Made by a program: the position numbers and the translations under genes
From: Synechococcus sp. WH 5701
GTDB lineage: Bacteria; Cyanobacteriota; Cyanobacteriia; PCC-6307; Cyanobiaceae
Assembly (NCBI RefSeq): GCF_000153045.1
Contig: NZ_CH724160.1
Span: 949,499-1,013,498 of the forward strand
Direction of reading: 5' to 3'
Length of the DNA: 64,000 nucleotides
The notes under the pieces: model-generated
Told to the model about the DNA's origin: nothing
Databases searched by the model: none
What the model saw: only the letters and a program-made list of their open reading frames with translations
Part shown: positions 1-8,227 of the stretch, one piece after another
Numbering within the stretch: the stretch's first letter is position 1
Layout: every line of letters begins with the position of its first letter

Positions 1-1
1 C

Positions 2-406
2 ACCTGGCCGGAGTTCCTTCTGGCTGCTCTGATCCTCCTGCTGGGCTGGGGAGCGGATCTGCTCGGCGTGACCCTCGGGGCGGCCAGGCTTCAGGCCACC
101 CGCTGGGCCTATGTGGGGGCCGGTCTGGGCTTGCTGGTGGGTCTGCTGGGGCTGTTACCGGCGCTGCCGGTGGGGGGACCACTGCTGGGAGCCCTGCTCG
201 GCCCTTTGCTGGGGGCCTCGCTGGGGGAACTGCTCACAGCCCCCACCTCGCTCGGCCCCCTGGGCCTGCTGCGGCTGCGCCGTTCCCTGCTGGTGGGGCT
301 GGCCGTGGTCACCGGGATGCTCGTGAGCCGGGTGGCCCAGTTCCTGCTGGCCCTGGCCGGCGTGGCGGGGTTCGTGCTGCTCAGCAGGCTGCTGCTGCCG
401 GGTTGA
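2..406 (+). CDS. DUF456 family membrane protein (5' truncated by window edge)
   Basis: The reading frame is open from base 2 and enters the window already inside the gene, so the N-terminus is missing. The visible part is almost entirely hydrophobic, with several glycine-rich membrane segments containing GAARLQATRWAY and LLPALPVGGPLLGALLGPLLG. These glycine-zipper-like repeats and the ARxxASRWAxxG-type signature are typical of DUF456, a family of small integral membrane proteins of unknown function. It converges with the cysteine desulfurase, leaving 77 bases between the stops. The family call is by recognition; the function is unknown. Confidence 0.75.
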   Translation, partial: TWPEFLLAALILLLGWGADLLGVTLGAARLQATRWAYVGAGLGLLVGLLGLLPALPVGGPLLGALLGPLLGASLGELLTAPTSLGPLGLLRLRRSLLVGLAVVTGMLVSRVAQFLLALAGVAGFVLLSRLLLPG

Positions 407-483
407 CTCCGTGCGACCGCAGCAGGCTCGCGCCCGGGGCTCCCGGCAGCCCGTTGGTGGCCCTGGCAAGGAAGGCTTTCCGG

Positions 484-1614
484 TCAGCGCCGCAGCTTTT
501 GCAGCGCTCCTGCCACTGCCTCAACGGCCTGGTCGATCTCCGAAGTGGTGGTGGAGCGTCCGAGCCCGAACCGGATCGAGGCCGCCGCTTCGGCTGGGGT
601 CAGCCCCAGGGCCGCCAGCACGTGTGAGGGGCTGCCGCTGCTGCAGGCCGAGCCTCCGCTCACCGCCAGCTGCCTCCGCAGGGCCCGGTGCAGCTGGGTG
701 CCATCCACCCCCTCCAGATGAACGTTGAGGTTGTGGGCGAGACGGTGCTCGAGGCTGCCGTTCACCCGCACCCCTCCCAGCTCCAGCAGACCCGCCAGCA
801 GGCGATCCCGCAGCCCGCCCAGGCGTTGTTGCCGCTCCTTCCAGTCGTGGCTGGCCAGCTCCGCCGCTCGCTGCAGCCCCACGATCAGGGGAACCGGCAG
901 CGTCCCACCCCGCAGGCCCCCTTCCTGGCCACCGCCGTGCTGCTGGGGGGCCAGAATCATCCCCTCAGCGAGCACCAGGGCACCGATGCCCTTGGGGCCG
1001 TAGATCTTGTGCCCGCTGAGGCTGAACAGGTCGAGGCCCAGCTCGCCTGGACTGAAGGGGCGGTTCCCGAAGATCTGGGCTCCATCGCTGTGCAGGGCGA
1101 TGCCCCGTTCGCGGCAGAGCGTCCCGATCGCGGCGAGGGGCTGCAGCACCCCGATCTCGTTGTTGGCGGCCATCACGCTCACCAGCAGCGTGTCGTCGCG
1201 CAGGGCCTCGCTGAATCGGTTCAGGTCCACCAGGCCATCACGCTGAACCGGCAGCACGGTGAGCGAGTAGCCGTGGCCTGCCAGGTAGCGCAGGGGCTCA
1301 AGCACCGCCCGGTGCTCCGTGGCCAGGGTGATCAGGTGACGGCCCCGCTGGCGGCGGGCTTCCACCAGCCCCTTGATCGCCAGGTTGTTGGCCTCCGTGG
1401 CGCCACTGGTGAACACCACCTGCTCCGGGGCCACGCCCAGCGGCCGGGCCAGGCTGCTGCGGGCCAGATCCACCGCCGCTGCCGCCTCCAGGCCCAAGCG
1501 ATGGGAGCGGCTGGAGGGGTTGGCAAACAGCTCGCTCCAGTAGGGCGCCATCGCCGCCACAACGTCTGGATCACAGGGGGTGGTGGCCTGGTGGTCCAGA
1601 TAGGGGATGGTCAT
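484..1614 (-). CDS. Cysteine desulfurase, NifS/IscS class
   Basis: A 376-residue PLP enzyme that takes sulfur from L-cysteine to give alanine and an enzyme persulfide, feeding Fe-S cluster and thiocofactor synthesis in the cytosol. Landmarks are SGATEANN (about 70-77), catalytic His in TEHRAV (about 101), HSDGAQ (about 176-181), the PLP lysine in SGHKIYGPKG (about 203) and the persulfide cysteine in SGGSACSSG (about 324). The full length fits group I NifS/IscS enzymes. No isc or suf scaffold genes adjoin it. Lipoyl synthase, a major Fe-S client, lies 2.4 kb away. Cyanobacteria usually carry several paralogues, so I do not choose between iscS and nifS. Confidence 0.93.
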   Translation of the reverse strand: MTIPYLDHQATTPCDPDVVAAMAPYWSELFANPSSRSHRLGLEAAAAVDLARSSLARPLGVAPEQVVFTSGATEANNLAIKGLVEARRQRGRHLITLATEHRAVLEPLRYLAGHGYSLTVLPVQRDGLVDLNRFSEALRDDTLLVSVMAANNEIGVLQPLAAIGTLCRERGIALHSDGAQIFGNRPFSPGELGLDLFSLSGHKIYGPKGIGALVLAEGMILAPQQHGGGQEGGLRGGTLPVPLIVGLQRAAELASHDWKERQQRLGGLRDRLLAGLLELGGVRVNGSLEHRLAHNLNVHLEGVDGTQLHRALRRQLAVSGGSACSSGSPSHVLAALGLTPAEAAASIRFGLGRSTTTSEIDQAVEAVAGALQKLRR

Positions 1615-1644
1615 CCCGGCTTCCCATCCCCACGAAACCGATCC

Positions 1645-2202
1645 ATGCTGACAACTCCCGGCCTGTCGATCCTGCCCATGGCTTCCCCCCCGCGATGTCG
1701 GCGATGGTGCCCGCTGGCTCTGGCGGGTGCCCTGATCTCCCTCGCCTGGAGCCCTGCCGCCCTGGCCCAGAGCGTGTTCGTGCGCCCGGATCAGAATCGC
1801 CCCGCCGGGATGGCCCTGTTGCTGGAGCGGGACATCGCCGATGGCAAGCAGGCCCTGGGGGTGTTCGGCATCACCGCCGATCCCGTCCAGCCGCAGGTCT
1901 GGCGGATCAAGGTGTGGGAGGAGCTGCCCAACGACGTCAAGGTGCGCTCCGAGACGGTCCAGTGCTCACCCTCGGCGCCGCTGAGGGTCACCAACGATGG
2001 CCGCAGCCTGATCCTGCGGGAACTCAATCCCGGTGGGGTGGTCACGAATGCCAACAGGGTCGACCATCTGGTCTGGTGGGCCACCTGTTTCCCCGAGCAG
2101 GCCGGCAAGGACCCCAACAGCCTGCGCAGCCTGGCCCGTGAGCTGGGCTACAGCGGCAACCGGGTGGAGCGGGAGCAGGTGGTGCCCGCCGCCAACCTCT
2201 GA
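1645..2202 (+). CDS. Secreted conserved hypothetical protein
   Basis: About 185 residues starting at ATG 1645, with an in-frame alternative at ATG 1678. The N-terminus has an arginine-rich stretch (PPRCRRW), a hydrophobic core (LALAGALISLAW) and a plausible signal peptidase I site after SPAALA, so a Sec signal peptide is likely. The mature part (QSVFVRPDQNRPAGMALL...) shows no catalytic motif I recognise. The frame stays open far upstream, but that region is antisense to the cysteine desulfurase and is not part of the gene. The start is 31 bases from the desulfurase start, so the two probably share a divergent promoter region. Function unknown; periplasmic location inferred. Confidence 0.7.
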   Translation: MLTTPGLSILPMASPPRCRRWCPLALAGALISLAWSPAALAQSVFVRPDQNRPAGMALLLERDIADGKQALGVFGITADPVQPQVWRIKVWEELPNDVKVRSETVQCSPSAPLRVTNDGRSLILRELNPGGVVTNANRVDHLVWWATCFPEQAGKDPNSLRSLARELGYSGNRVEREQVVPAANL

Positions 2203-2247
2203 GCGCTGCGCAGGCCTGGATAGATTCCTGCCAACGCCAGCCGGTTC

Positions 2248-3006
2248 ATGAGCCAGAACGAGTCCGCCAGCAGGCCGGAAGAGGAGACCAGCGCCGAGGA
2301 GCCGATCAGCCCACCGGCCCCGGCCCGTCTGCTCCTGGTCGATGACGAGCCCGGTCTGCGCACGGCCGTGCAGGCCTATCTGGAGGATGAAGGCTTCGAT
2401 GTCACCACCGCCAACGACGGCGAGGAGGGTTGGACCGCGGCCCAGGAGCTGATCCCCGACCTGGTGATCAGCGATGTGATGATGCCGCGTCTGGATGGCT
2501 ATGGCCTGCTCAAGCGCCTGAGGGGCGACGAGCGGCTGGGGGGTACTCCGGTGATCTTCCTCACCGCCAAGGGGATGACGGCCGACAGGATCGAGGGCTT
2601 CCAGGCCGGGGTCGACGACTACATCCCCAAGCCCTTCGATCCCGATGAGCTGGTGGCGCGGGTGCGCAACGTGGTGCGCCGGCAGGAGCGGCTGCTGGCC
2701 GAGGCGGCCCGCTACGCCGATGCCGACATCGGCCAGATGGCGCGGCAGATCACCGAGATCCGCTCCCTGCTGCAGCAGACGGGATCCCACAAGAGCGCCA
2801 CCCCGGCCACCCATTCCTTCACTCCCCGGGAGGCGAGCGTGCTCCAGTTGGTGGCCGAAGGACTCATGAACAAGGAGATCGCCCGCCGCCTTGAGACCTC
2901 GATCCGCAATGTCGAGAAGTACGTGAGCCGCCTGTTCACCAAGACCGGCACCACCAGTCGCACCGAACTGGTGCGCTACGCCCTCGAGAACGGCCTGGTT
3001 GACTGA
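2248..3006 (+). CDS. Two-component response regulator with LuxR/NarL-type HTH (Ycf29-like)
   Basis: A 252-residue regulator. Residues 1-25 are an acidic linker. The receiver domain (about 27-145) has the acidic pair in LLVDDEP, the phosphoacceptor Asp in VISDVMMP (about 76), Thr in FLTAKG and Lys in IPKPFDP. A linker follows, then a C-terminal LuxR-type helix-turn-helix (about 188-252) with TPREASVLQLVAEGLMNKEI and SIRNVEKYVSRLF. This architecture matches the cyanobacterial and plastid Ycf29/TctD-like regulators, hence the tentative name. No histidine kinase is adjacent. The gene overlaps the start of the pseudouridine synthase by 8 bases. Its targets cannot be read from sequence. Confidence 0.88.
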   Translation: MSQNESASRPEEETSAEEPISPPAPARLLLVDDEPGLRTAVQAYLEDEGFDVTTANDGEEGWTAAQELIPDLVISDVMMPRLDGYGLLKRLRGDERLGGTPVIFLTAKGMTADRIEGFQAGVDDYIPKPFDPDELVARVRNVVRRQERLLAEAARYADADIGQMARQITEIRSLLQQTGSHKSATPATHSFTPREASVLQLVAEGLMNKEIARRLETSIRNVEKYVSRLFTKTGTTSRTELVRYALENGLVD

Positions 3007-4012
3007 GCCGCAGCCGCCGGGCTGGTTGCCGGCCCAGTTCAACCAGGGCTGGACCTACAGCGACCGGGTGAGCCAGGCCCAGGCCCAGGTTCCGGTTCTG
3101 ATCAGCGTGTTTCTGGCTGAGCGCTACCGCCATTCCGCGGCCCCCCTCTGGAGGCAGCGCCTTCAGGAGGGCGAAATTCTGCTGAATGGCCGCCGGCTCG
3201 ATGGCGATGGGCCACTCCACGCCGGCGACCGGCTCCAGTGGCAGCGTCCCCCCTGGCGGGAGGAGGCGGTGCCGGCGCGCTGGCGGGTGATCCACGACGA
3301 CGGGGATCTCTATGTGATCGACAAACCCAGCGGCCTGCCCGTTCTTCCGGCCGGGGGCTTTCTGGAGCACACCCTGCTGCGTCTGCTGGAGCGCTCCTGC
3401 GCGGCTCAGGCGCTGCCGAGGCCTGTGCACCGGCTCGGGCGCCACACGTCTGGGCTGCTGGTCTGTGCCCGCCGGCCCCAGAGCCGAGCCTGGCTGAGCG
3501 CCAGGCTTCGAGAGAGCACCGCCCAGCTCCTCAACCAGCCCGGGTCCGAGGCCCGCTCTGCCGCCACCAGGGCTGGCGCCTGCCGCAAGGTGTACCGGGC
3601 CCTGACCGTGCCGGCCCCGCTGCAGCTGGCCCCGGGGGAGAGCCTGGCGATCACCACCCCGATCGGCCGGCGACCCCATGCCGGGCTTGGTCAGATCTGG
3701 GCTGCTGACGGCCCCGATGACCCTGGAGCCTTGCCCGCCTGGAGCGAGATGCGTCTGCTGGAGCGCCGCCCTCAGGGACACCTGGTGGAGGTGAGCATCC
3801 ACACGGGCCGGCCTCACCAGATCCGCATCCATCTGGCCAGCGCGGGGGTTCCCCTGCTGGGCGACCCCCTCTATCGACCGGGCGGGGAGCCCCGGCCCGG
3901 CGCCCTGCCGGGTGATGGAGGCTACCTGCTGCATGCCCACCGCCTGCGCCTGCCGCTTCCGGCCGGGGGCTGGCTCGATCTGGAGGCCCCGGTGCCCCCG
4001 GAGCTCAGCTGA
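2999..4012 (+). CDS. RluA-family RNA pseudouridine synthase with altered catalytic motif
   Basis: A 337-residue protein of the RluA/RluD fold. An S4-like N-terminal part (AERYRHSAAPLWRQRLQEGEILLNG...) precedes the synthase domain, which holds VIDKPSGLPVLP, VHRLGRHTSGLL and the late motif TGRPHQIRIHLA. Family members isomerise specific uridines in rRNA or tRNA. The usual motif is HRLDxxTSG with Asp as nucleophile. Here the codon at that place is GGG (HRLG, bases about 3427-3441), so the catalytic Asp is replaced by Gly. The start is TTG 2999, overlapping the regulator's stop, which suggests translational coupling. Either a divergent subfamily or an inactive RNA-binding relative. Confidence 0.82.
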   Translation: MTEPQPPGWLPAQFNQGWTYSDRVSQAQAQVPVLISVFLAERYRHSAAPLWRQRLQEGEILLNGRRLDGDGPLHAGDRLQWQRPPWREEAVPARWRVIHDDGDLYVIDKPSGLPVLPAGGFLEHTLLRLLERSCAAQALPRPVHRLGRHTSGLLVCARRPQSRAWLSARLRESTAQLLNQPGSEARSAATRAGACRKVYRALTVPAPLQLAPGESLAITTPIGRRPHAGLGQIWAADGPDDPGALPAWSEMRLLERRPQGHLVEVSIHTGRPHQIRIHLASAGVPLLGDPLYRPGGEPRPGALPGDGGYLLHAHRLRLPLPAGGWLDLEAPVPPELS

Positions 4013-4019
4013 TCACCCT

Positions 4020-4904
4020 TCAGCGGGGGTGTTGGCGCATCAGTCGCTGCACCTCACCGGCGTGGTAGCTGCTGCGGGTGAGGGGGCTGCTCACCACCTG
4101 CAGGAAGCCCAGCTCCCCTTCACCGGTGGCCCTGAAGCCGTCGAACTGCCCGGGGGTCACGAAGCGCTGCACCGCCAGGTGCTTCGGCCCTGGCGAGAGG
4201 TATTGGCCGATGGTCACAATGTCGACCTGGTGGGCCCGCAGGTCCCCCAGCACCGCCACCACCTCAGCGTCGGTTTCCCCCAGCCCCACCATGAGCCCTG
4301 ATTTGGTGTAGGTGCGGGGCCAGCCCTGGCGAACCCGCTGCAGCAACTCCAGCGAGCGGCCGTAAATCCCTTGGGGACGCACCTGCCGGTAGAGCCGCGG
4401 CACGGTCTCGATGTTGTGGTTCAACACCTCGGGAGCTCCTTCCATCACGGCGGCCAGGGCCTGCCAGTTGCCGCAGAAATCGGGGATCAGCAACTCGATG
4501 GTGGTGCCGGGTGAGCGGCGGCGCACCTCGGCGATGCAGGCCACGAACTGGCTGGCGCCTCCGTCGTCGAGGTCGTCACGGTTCACCGAGGTGATCACCA
4601 CATGGGAGAGACCCATGCGGGCCACCGCTTCTCCCAGCCGCTCCGGTTCGCTGGGATCGAGGGCCCTCACGCTCTTGTCGAAGTCGATGTCGCAGTAGGG
4701 GCAGGCTCGGGTGCAGCCGGGTCCCATGATCAGAAAGGTGGCCGTGCCGCCGGCGAAGCACTCACCGATGTTCGGGCAGCTGGCCTCCTGGCAGACGGTG
4801 TTGAGCTTCAGGTCCACCAGCAGGTCGGCCACCGCACCGATCCGCTCCCGCTGGGGGGCCTTGACACGCAACCAGTCGGGCTTGAGCAGGGCGTCGGGGG
4901 CCAT
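4020..4904 (-). CDS. lipA: Lipoyl synthase (radical SAM)
   Basis: About 294 residues from ATG 4904; a GTG sits one codon upstream. It inserts two sulfurs into octanoyl groups on lipoyl domains. Both 4Fe-4S ligand sets are present: the auxiliary-cluster cysteines in [12 protein letters not shown] (about 38-49) and the radical SAM CxxxCxxC in CTRACPYC (about 64-71). [17 protein letters not shown] and the C-terminal RSSYHAGE, whose serine ligates the auxiliary cluster, are all intact. It converges with the pseudouridine synthase with 7 bases between stops. No lipB is adjacent. Some cyanobacteria carry two lipA copies, so this may be one of a pair. Confidence 0.95.
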   Translation of the reverse strand: MAPDALLKPDWLRVKAPQRERIGAVADLLVDLKLNTVCQEASCPNIGECFAGGTATFLIMGPGCTRACPYCDIDFDKSVRALDPSEPERLGEAVARMGLSHVVITSVNRDDLDDGGASQFVACIAEVRRRSPGTTIELLIPDFCGNWQALAAVMEGAPEVLNHNIETVPRLYRQVRPQGIYGRSLELLQRVRQGWPRTYTKSGLMVGLGETDAEVVAVLGDLRAHQVDIVTIGQYLSPGPKHLAVQRFVTPGQFDGFRATGEGELGFLQVVSSPLTRSSYHAGEVQRLMRQHPR

Positions 4905-4973
4905 CACTGCCGGAATCCTGAGGCAAGAAGTCTAGAAACCCCGCCTGGGGGCGATCCCGTAAACTGCCTTCGG

Positions 4974-5047
4974 CGGGATGTGGCGCAGCTTGGTAGCGCA
5001 CTTCGTTCGGGACGAAGGGGCCGCAGGTTCGAATCCTGTCATCCCGA
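4974..5047 (+). tRNA. tRNA-Pro (anticodon CGG)
   Basis: A full cloverleaf can be folded by eye. Acceptor arms CGGGATG and CATCCCG pair over 7 bp with discriminator A at 5047. The D-arm is GCGC/GCGC, the anticodon stem CTTCG/CGAAG encloses loop TTCGGGA with anticodon CGG, and the T-arm is GCAGG/CCTGT around TTCGAAT. CGG reads CCG proline codons, common in this GC-rich sequence. The 3' CCA is not encoded. Confidence 0.95.
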
Positions 5048-5054
5048 TCGCTGA

Positions 5055-5081
5055 GCTCCGGGGGCGATGGCTGCCCGGAGC
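5055..5081. other. Hairpin between tRNA-Pro and the CbiG-CobJ gene
   Basis: GCTCCGGG (5055-5062) can pair with CCCGGAGC (5074-5081) over 8 bp around an 11-base loop. It lies between the 3' end of tRNA-Pro and the stop of the converging corrin gene at 5085. There is no T-run on either side, so it is not a classical intrinsic terminator. It may protect or process a 3' end. Confidence 0.4.
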
Positions 5082-5084
5082 GAT

Positions 5085-6884
5085 TCAGCTCAGTTCGGCC
5101 CCGGGGTAGCCGCGGGGGGTCACCATCACCCCGTCCTGTCGGCGGGAGGTGCTGTTGCCCACCAGGACAAGACTGAGCATGTCCACCTGATCCAGGGGCA
5201 GGTCTCCGAGGCTGTGCAGCTGCACGCTCTCCTCAGCCCGGCCCAGCTGGCGTGCCAGCACCACAGGGGTTTCGGTACTGCGCCCCTCCAGCAGAAGCTC
5301 GCGGGCCCGGCCCAGCTGCCAGTCGCGACCCAGCGAGCGGGGGTTGTAGAGCGCCACCACGAAATCCCCGCTGGCGGCGGCCCGCAGCCGTTTCTCGATC
5401 GTTGGCCAGGGGGTGAGCCGGTCGCTCAGGCTGATGGTGCAGAAATCGTGCATCAGTGGCGCCCCGGCCCTCGCTGCGGCCACCTGCAGGGCCGAGAGGC
5501 CGGGATGCACGGTGAACGCGGGCCTCTCGGCCGGCGCCCGCTCCAGCCAGAGCTCCAGGGCCAGCCCGGCCATGCCGTAGATGCCGCTGTCACCCGACGA
5601 CACCAGGGCCACGCTCAACCCGGCGTCGGCCAGCTCCAGCGCCAGCCGGCAGCGGTCCCGCTCTTCGGTCAGTCTTCCGTCGCGGCGCAGCTGGTCAGGT
5701 CGCCGCAGGGGCTCCAGCAGATCCAGGTAAAGGCTGTAGCCCACCCAGACCGTGCTCTCGGCCAGGGCGAGGCGAGCGTCTGGGGTGAGCAGATCCAGTT
5801 GGCCCGGGCCGCTGCCCACCAGATGGAGCCGCCCGCGCTGCGGGGCCCACTGCCCTGTCGCCTGGGCCACCGCCAGGGTGGCGGCTCCGCGCTCCCCTGG
5901 CCGGGCCCGCTCGATGCGCTTCTTCAGCAGCAGCTCCGGCTGGGGGGATGACGCCAGCAGAGCGGCCGCTTCCGCCACGCTGGCGGTTCCCATTTCCCTG
6001 AGCACCGCCTGTGATGGGCTGGGCACCGGCACCGCCGCCAGGTCCTCGGCACTGAACAGCCGCAGTGGCCACTGATGGCTGCGGGCCAGCTCCAGCAGGG
6101 CCGGCTCATCGCCTTTGCGGTCGATGCTTGCCAGCCCGGCGACAGCTTCCGGTGCCAGCTGGGTGCCATCAAGGGCCTGCTCCAGCAGTCGCTCCAACAG
6201 GCTGAGGCTGGTGTCGCGCTCGCAGCCGAGGCCCAGCCAGAGGCTGGGGGGATGCCAGCGGCAGCCGGGACCCCGGCGTGGGCTGATCACCAGCTGCAGC
6301 GGAGGGCTCTCGGCGGGGGGCGGTTCCTTGGCCGGTTCTGCCTGGGGCTGCAGCAGGGTTGCGGCGGCCTGCAGGCCCTTCCAGTCGGGGCAGCCGCTCT
6401 CCTGCTGCACGGCGATCCGCTTGCCCCGGGCCGCGGCTTTCATCAGGGCAGTCCAGTCGCCCAGGCCTTTCCGCCAGCCCCAGGCCAGCCCGAAGCTGTC
6501 GAGGGCCAGGCTGCCGCCACCACTGCTGGCGCCAGTGAGCACCGCTTCGCCCCCCAGCAGGGCGGCCACCCGCTGGCTGAGCTGCTCGGCCCCAGCCCCA
6601 TGCCCCCCCAGCAGGGGGATGGCGAAGCGCCCCTGGGGATCCACCACCACCACCGCCGGGTCGTGCTCCTTGCCCTGGAGCAGCGGGGCCACCAGCCGTG
6701 TCACCGCCCCGCAGGCCCCCACCACCACGAAGGCCGACGCGTCACCCCAGTGACGGCTGAGCAGCTCAGCGGCCCCGGCTCCAGGTTCCGCCCTGGCCTT
6801 GAGCAGCCCGCCCTGATCCAGGCGCTCGAGCACGGGGGCACCGGCCCTGCTCAGGGCCAGTCCCCAGCAGATGGAATCACTCAT
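5085..6884 (-). CDS. cobJ: CbiG-CobJ fusion: cobalt-precorrin hydrolase / precorrin-3B C17-methyltransferase
   Basis: A 599-residue two-enzyme protein of corrin-ring synthesis. The N-terminal half is CbiG-like, with VGACGAVTRLVAPLL, the GGHGAGAEQL motif and a C-terminal CbiG domain around GLGCERDTSLSLLE (about residue 235). CbiG opens the delta-lactone in the anaerobic route. From about residue 350 it is a SAM-dependent tetrapyrrole methylase of CobJ/CbiH type, with HLVGSGPGQLDLLTPDA, SSGDSGIYGMAG, HPGLSALQVAAARAGAPL and ALYNPRS. Its ATG overlaps the stop of the upstream unknown gene by 4 bases. CbiG-CobJ fusions are known in cyanobacteria, which typically make pseudocobalamin. Confidence 0.92.
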   Translation of the reverse strand: MSDSICWGLALSRAGAPVLERLDQGGLLKARAEPGAGAAELLSRHWGDASAFVVVGACGAVTRLVAPLLQGKEHDPAVVVVDPQGRFAIPLLGGHGAGAEQLSQRVAALLGGEAVLTGASSGGGSLALDSFGLAWGWRKGLGDWTALMKAAARGKRIAVQQESGCPDWKGLQAAATLLQPQAEPAKEPPPAESPPLQLVISPRRGPGCRWHPPSLWLGLGCERDTSLSLLERLLEQALDGTQLAPEAVAGLASIDRKGDEPALLELARSHQWPLRLFSAEDLAAVPVPSPSQAVLREMGTASVAEAAALLASSPQPELLLKKRIERARPGERGAATLAVAQATGQWAPQRGRLHLVGSGPGQLDLLTPDARLALAESTVWVGYSLYLDLLEPLRRPDQLRRDGRLTEERDRCRLALELADAGLSVALVSSGDSGIYGMAGLALELWLERAPAERPAFTVHPGLSALQVAAARAGAPLMHDFCTISLSDRLTPWPTIEKRLRAAASGDFVVALYNPRSLGRDWQLGRARELLLEGRSTETPVVLARQLGRAEESVQLHSLGDLPLDQVDMLSLVLVGNSTSRRQDGVMVTPRGYPGAELS

Positions 6885-8227
6885 CCACCGAACCTGGCAC
6901 GCAGCCGCTCCAGTGCCGATGCCTCCGCTTCAGGAACCACCACAGGCTCGGCCACCAGCTCCTCGGAGGGCTCTTCGGAGGGCTCACCCTGAGGGGTTGA
7001 ACCCAGGGGTGTCTCGGCGGAGGCCGGCGGTTCTGTGGATTCGGGCGCAGCCAGCGGCTCTGGTGAATCAGGGGCATCCACAGGCGCCATCGACTCCACC
7101 GACTCCAGCGTGACTGGCTCTGGCTCCTGGGAGCTGTTGTCTTCTGCTGCCTCTGGCACCGTTGCTGCTTCCTCAAGCGGTAGCTGCGCGCTGACGGCTC
7201 CCAATGGCCTGGCGGCTTCGGCGCTCTCGGTGGCCATCCCCTCCCCCTGAAGGTCCGGCTCCGTTCTGGGTTCCGGCACCAGGGTGATCTCAGCGGCAGG
7301 CTCGCTCGGCCGCTCGCCCAGCAGACGCTCCAGATCCTCGGCGGAGATGGATGCCGTCTGCCAGGGACGGGGAGCTTCAGGACGCATCTCCAGGTTCTGA
7401 ACCAGGCTGTTGAAGGGTGGATTCAGCGGTTCCCCCAGCCCGTCGAGCAGCTCCAGCTGCAGGGGGTTGCTGCCGGAGCGAAGACCGGAGAGCCAGAGCG
7501 GCTCCTGCCGGTCCACCTGGAAACTGTCGCCATTGAGAGTGACCCGCAGCCTCCAGTGCGAGCCTTCCCCGTCGAGGCGCTGCAGAGGCGCGTCAATCAG
7601 CAGCCAGTCGATCAGCACGGGTTCGTGATGGATCAGATCGCTGGGGGTGCTGCTCACCAGCTGGGGGGTCCCTCGCCGAGGCTGGCTGAGGGGGTTGGCG
7701 GCCAGGCCATGGAGGCGGATCTGCACGGCGGCGCCCGGATCCTTCACCGCTTCACCCCAGGGCCGGGCCGCATAGACGGTGAGGCGGTGACTGCCCGGGC
7801 TAAGTGGCGCCATCGTCAGGCTCAGCCGGCTGTCCTTAGTAAGGGGCGCCTTGGCGACGTCGGGACCGAGGCGCAGGGGCTCCTGGTCATCGAGCTGCAC
7901 CACCAGGTGGGCGCCAAGACCCAGGGAGCCGGCATCGGCCAATGGCCAGTCTTCAAGGGCCAGCTCCAGCGACCAGGGGGCCAGAGGGAGCACGGTGTCG
8001 TCGGCTGGAGCCAGGATCCGCAGACGGGGCTGATGCTCCGCCAGGCGCAACCGCAAGGCCTGGCTGCCCTTGGGTGGGGACACTTCCCGCAGTCGTCCGG
8101 ACGTGGCCGGACTGTTGTTCGTGACCAGCGGCTCCTGGGGCCTGGGCCGCAGGCTCCAGCCCCCGCTCAGCAGCACGACCAGGCAGAGCAGTACTGCCCC
8201 CAGGCCTCGAAGCCCCGCCGCCAGCAT
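6881..8227 (-). CDS. Membrane-anchored hypothetical protein with acidic Pro/Glu/Ser-rich tail
   Basis: About 448 residues from ATG 8227. I chose this start because AGGAG lies 8 bases upstream; ATG 8233 is in frame but only 2 bases from AGGAG, and a longer open frame to 8380 has no support. The N-terminus is a single hydrophobic anchor (LGAVLLCLVVLLSGG) followed by basic residues (RPRPQ). The middle (about 50-270) looks like beta-rich domains with repeated RIHLxG/RLTVYAAR-type strands. The last ~150 residues are low-complexity and rich in Glu, Pro, Ala and Ser, ending LERLRARFGG. It is translationally coupled to the CbiG-CobJ gene. No family recognised. Confidence 0.65.
   Translation of the reverse strand: MLAAGLRGLGAVLLCLVVLLSGGWSLRPRPQEPLVTNNSPATSGRLREVSPPKGSQALRLRLAEHQPRLRILAPADDTVLPLAPWSLELALEDWPLADAGSLGLGAHLVVQLDDQEPLRLGPDVAKAPLTKDSRLSLTMAPLSPGSHRLTVYAARPWGEAVKDPGAAVQIRLHGLAANPLSQPRRGTPQLVSSTPSDLIHHEPVLIDWLLIDAPLQRLDGEGSHWRLRVTLNGDSFQVDRQEPLWLSGLRSGSNPLQLELLDGLGEPLNPPFNSLVQNLEMRPEAPRPWQTASISAEDLERLLGERPSEPAAEITLVPEPRTEPDLQGEGMATESAEAARPLGAVSAQLPLEEAATVPEAAEDNSSQEPEPVTLESVESMAPVDAPDSPEPLAAPESTEPPASAETPLGSTPQGEPSEEPSEELVAEPVVVPEAEASALERLRARFGG

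Noticed and set aside
688-1644. A long N-terminal extension of the secreted hypothetical protein
   Set aside because: This part is antisense to the cysteine desulfurase, and a good signal peptide begins at 1645 or 1678.
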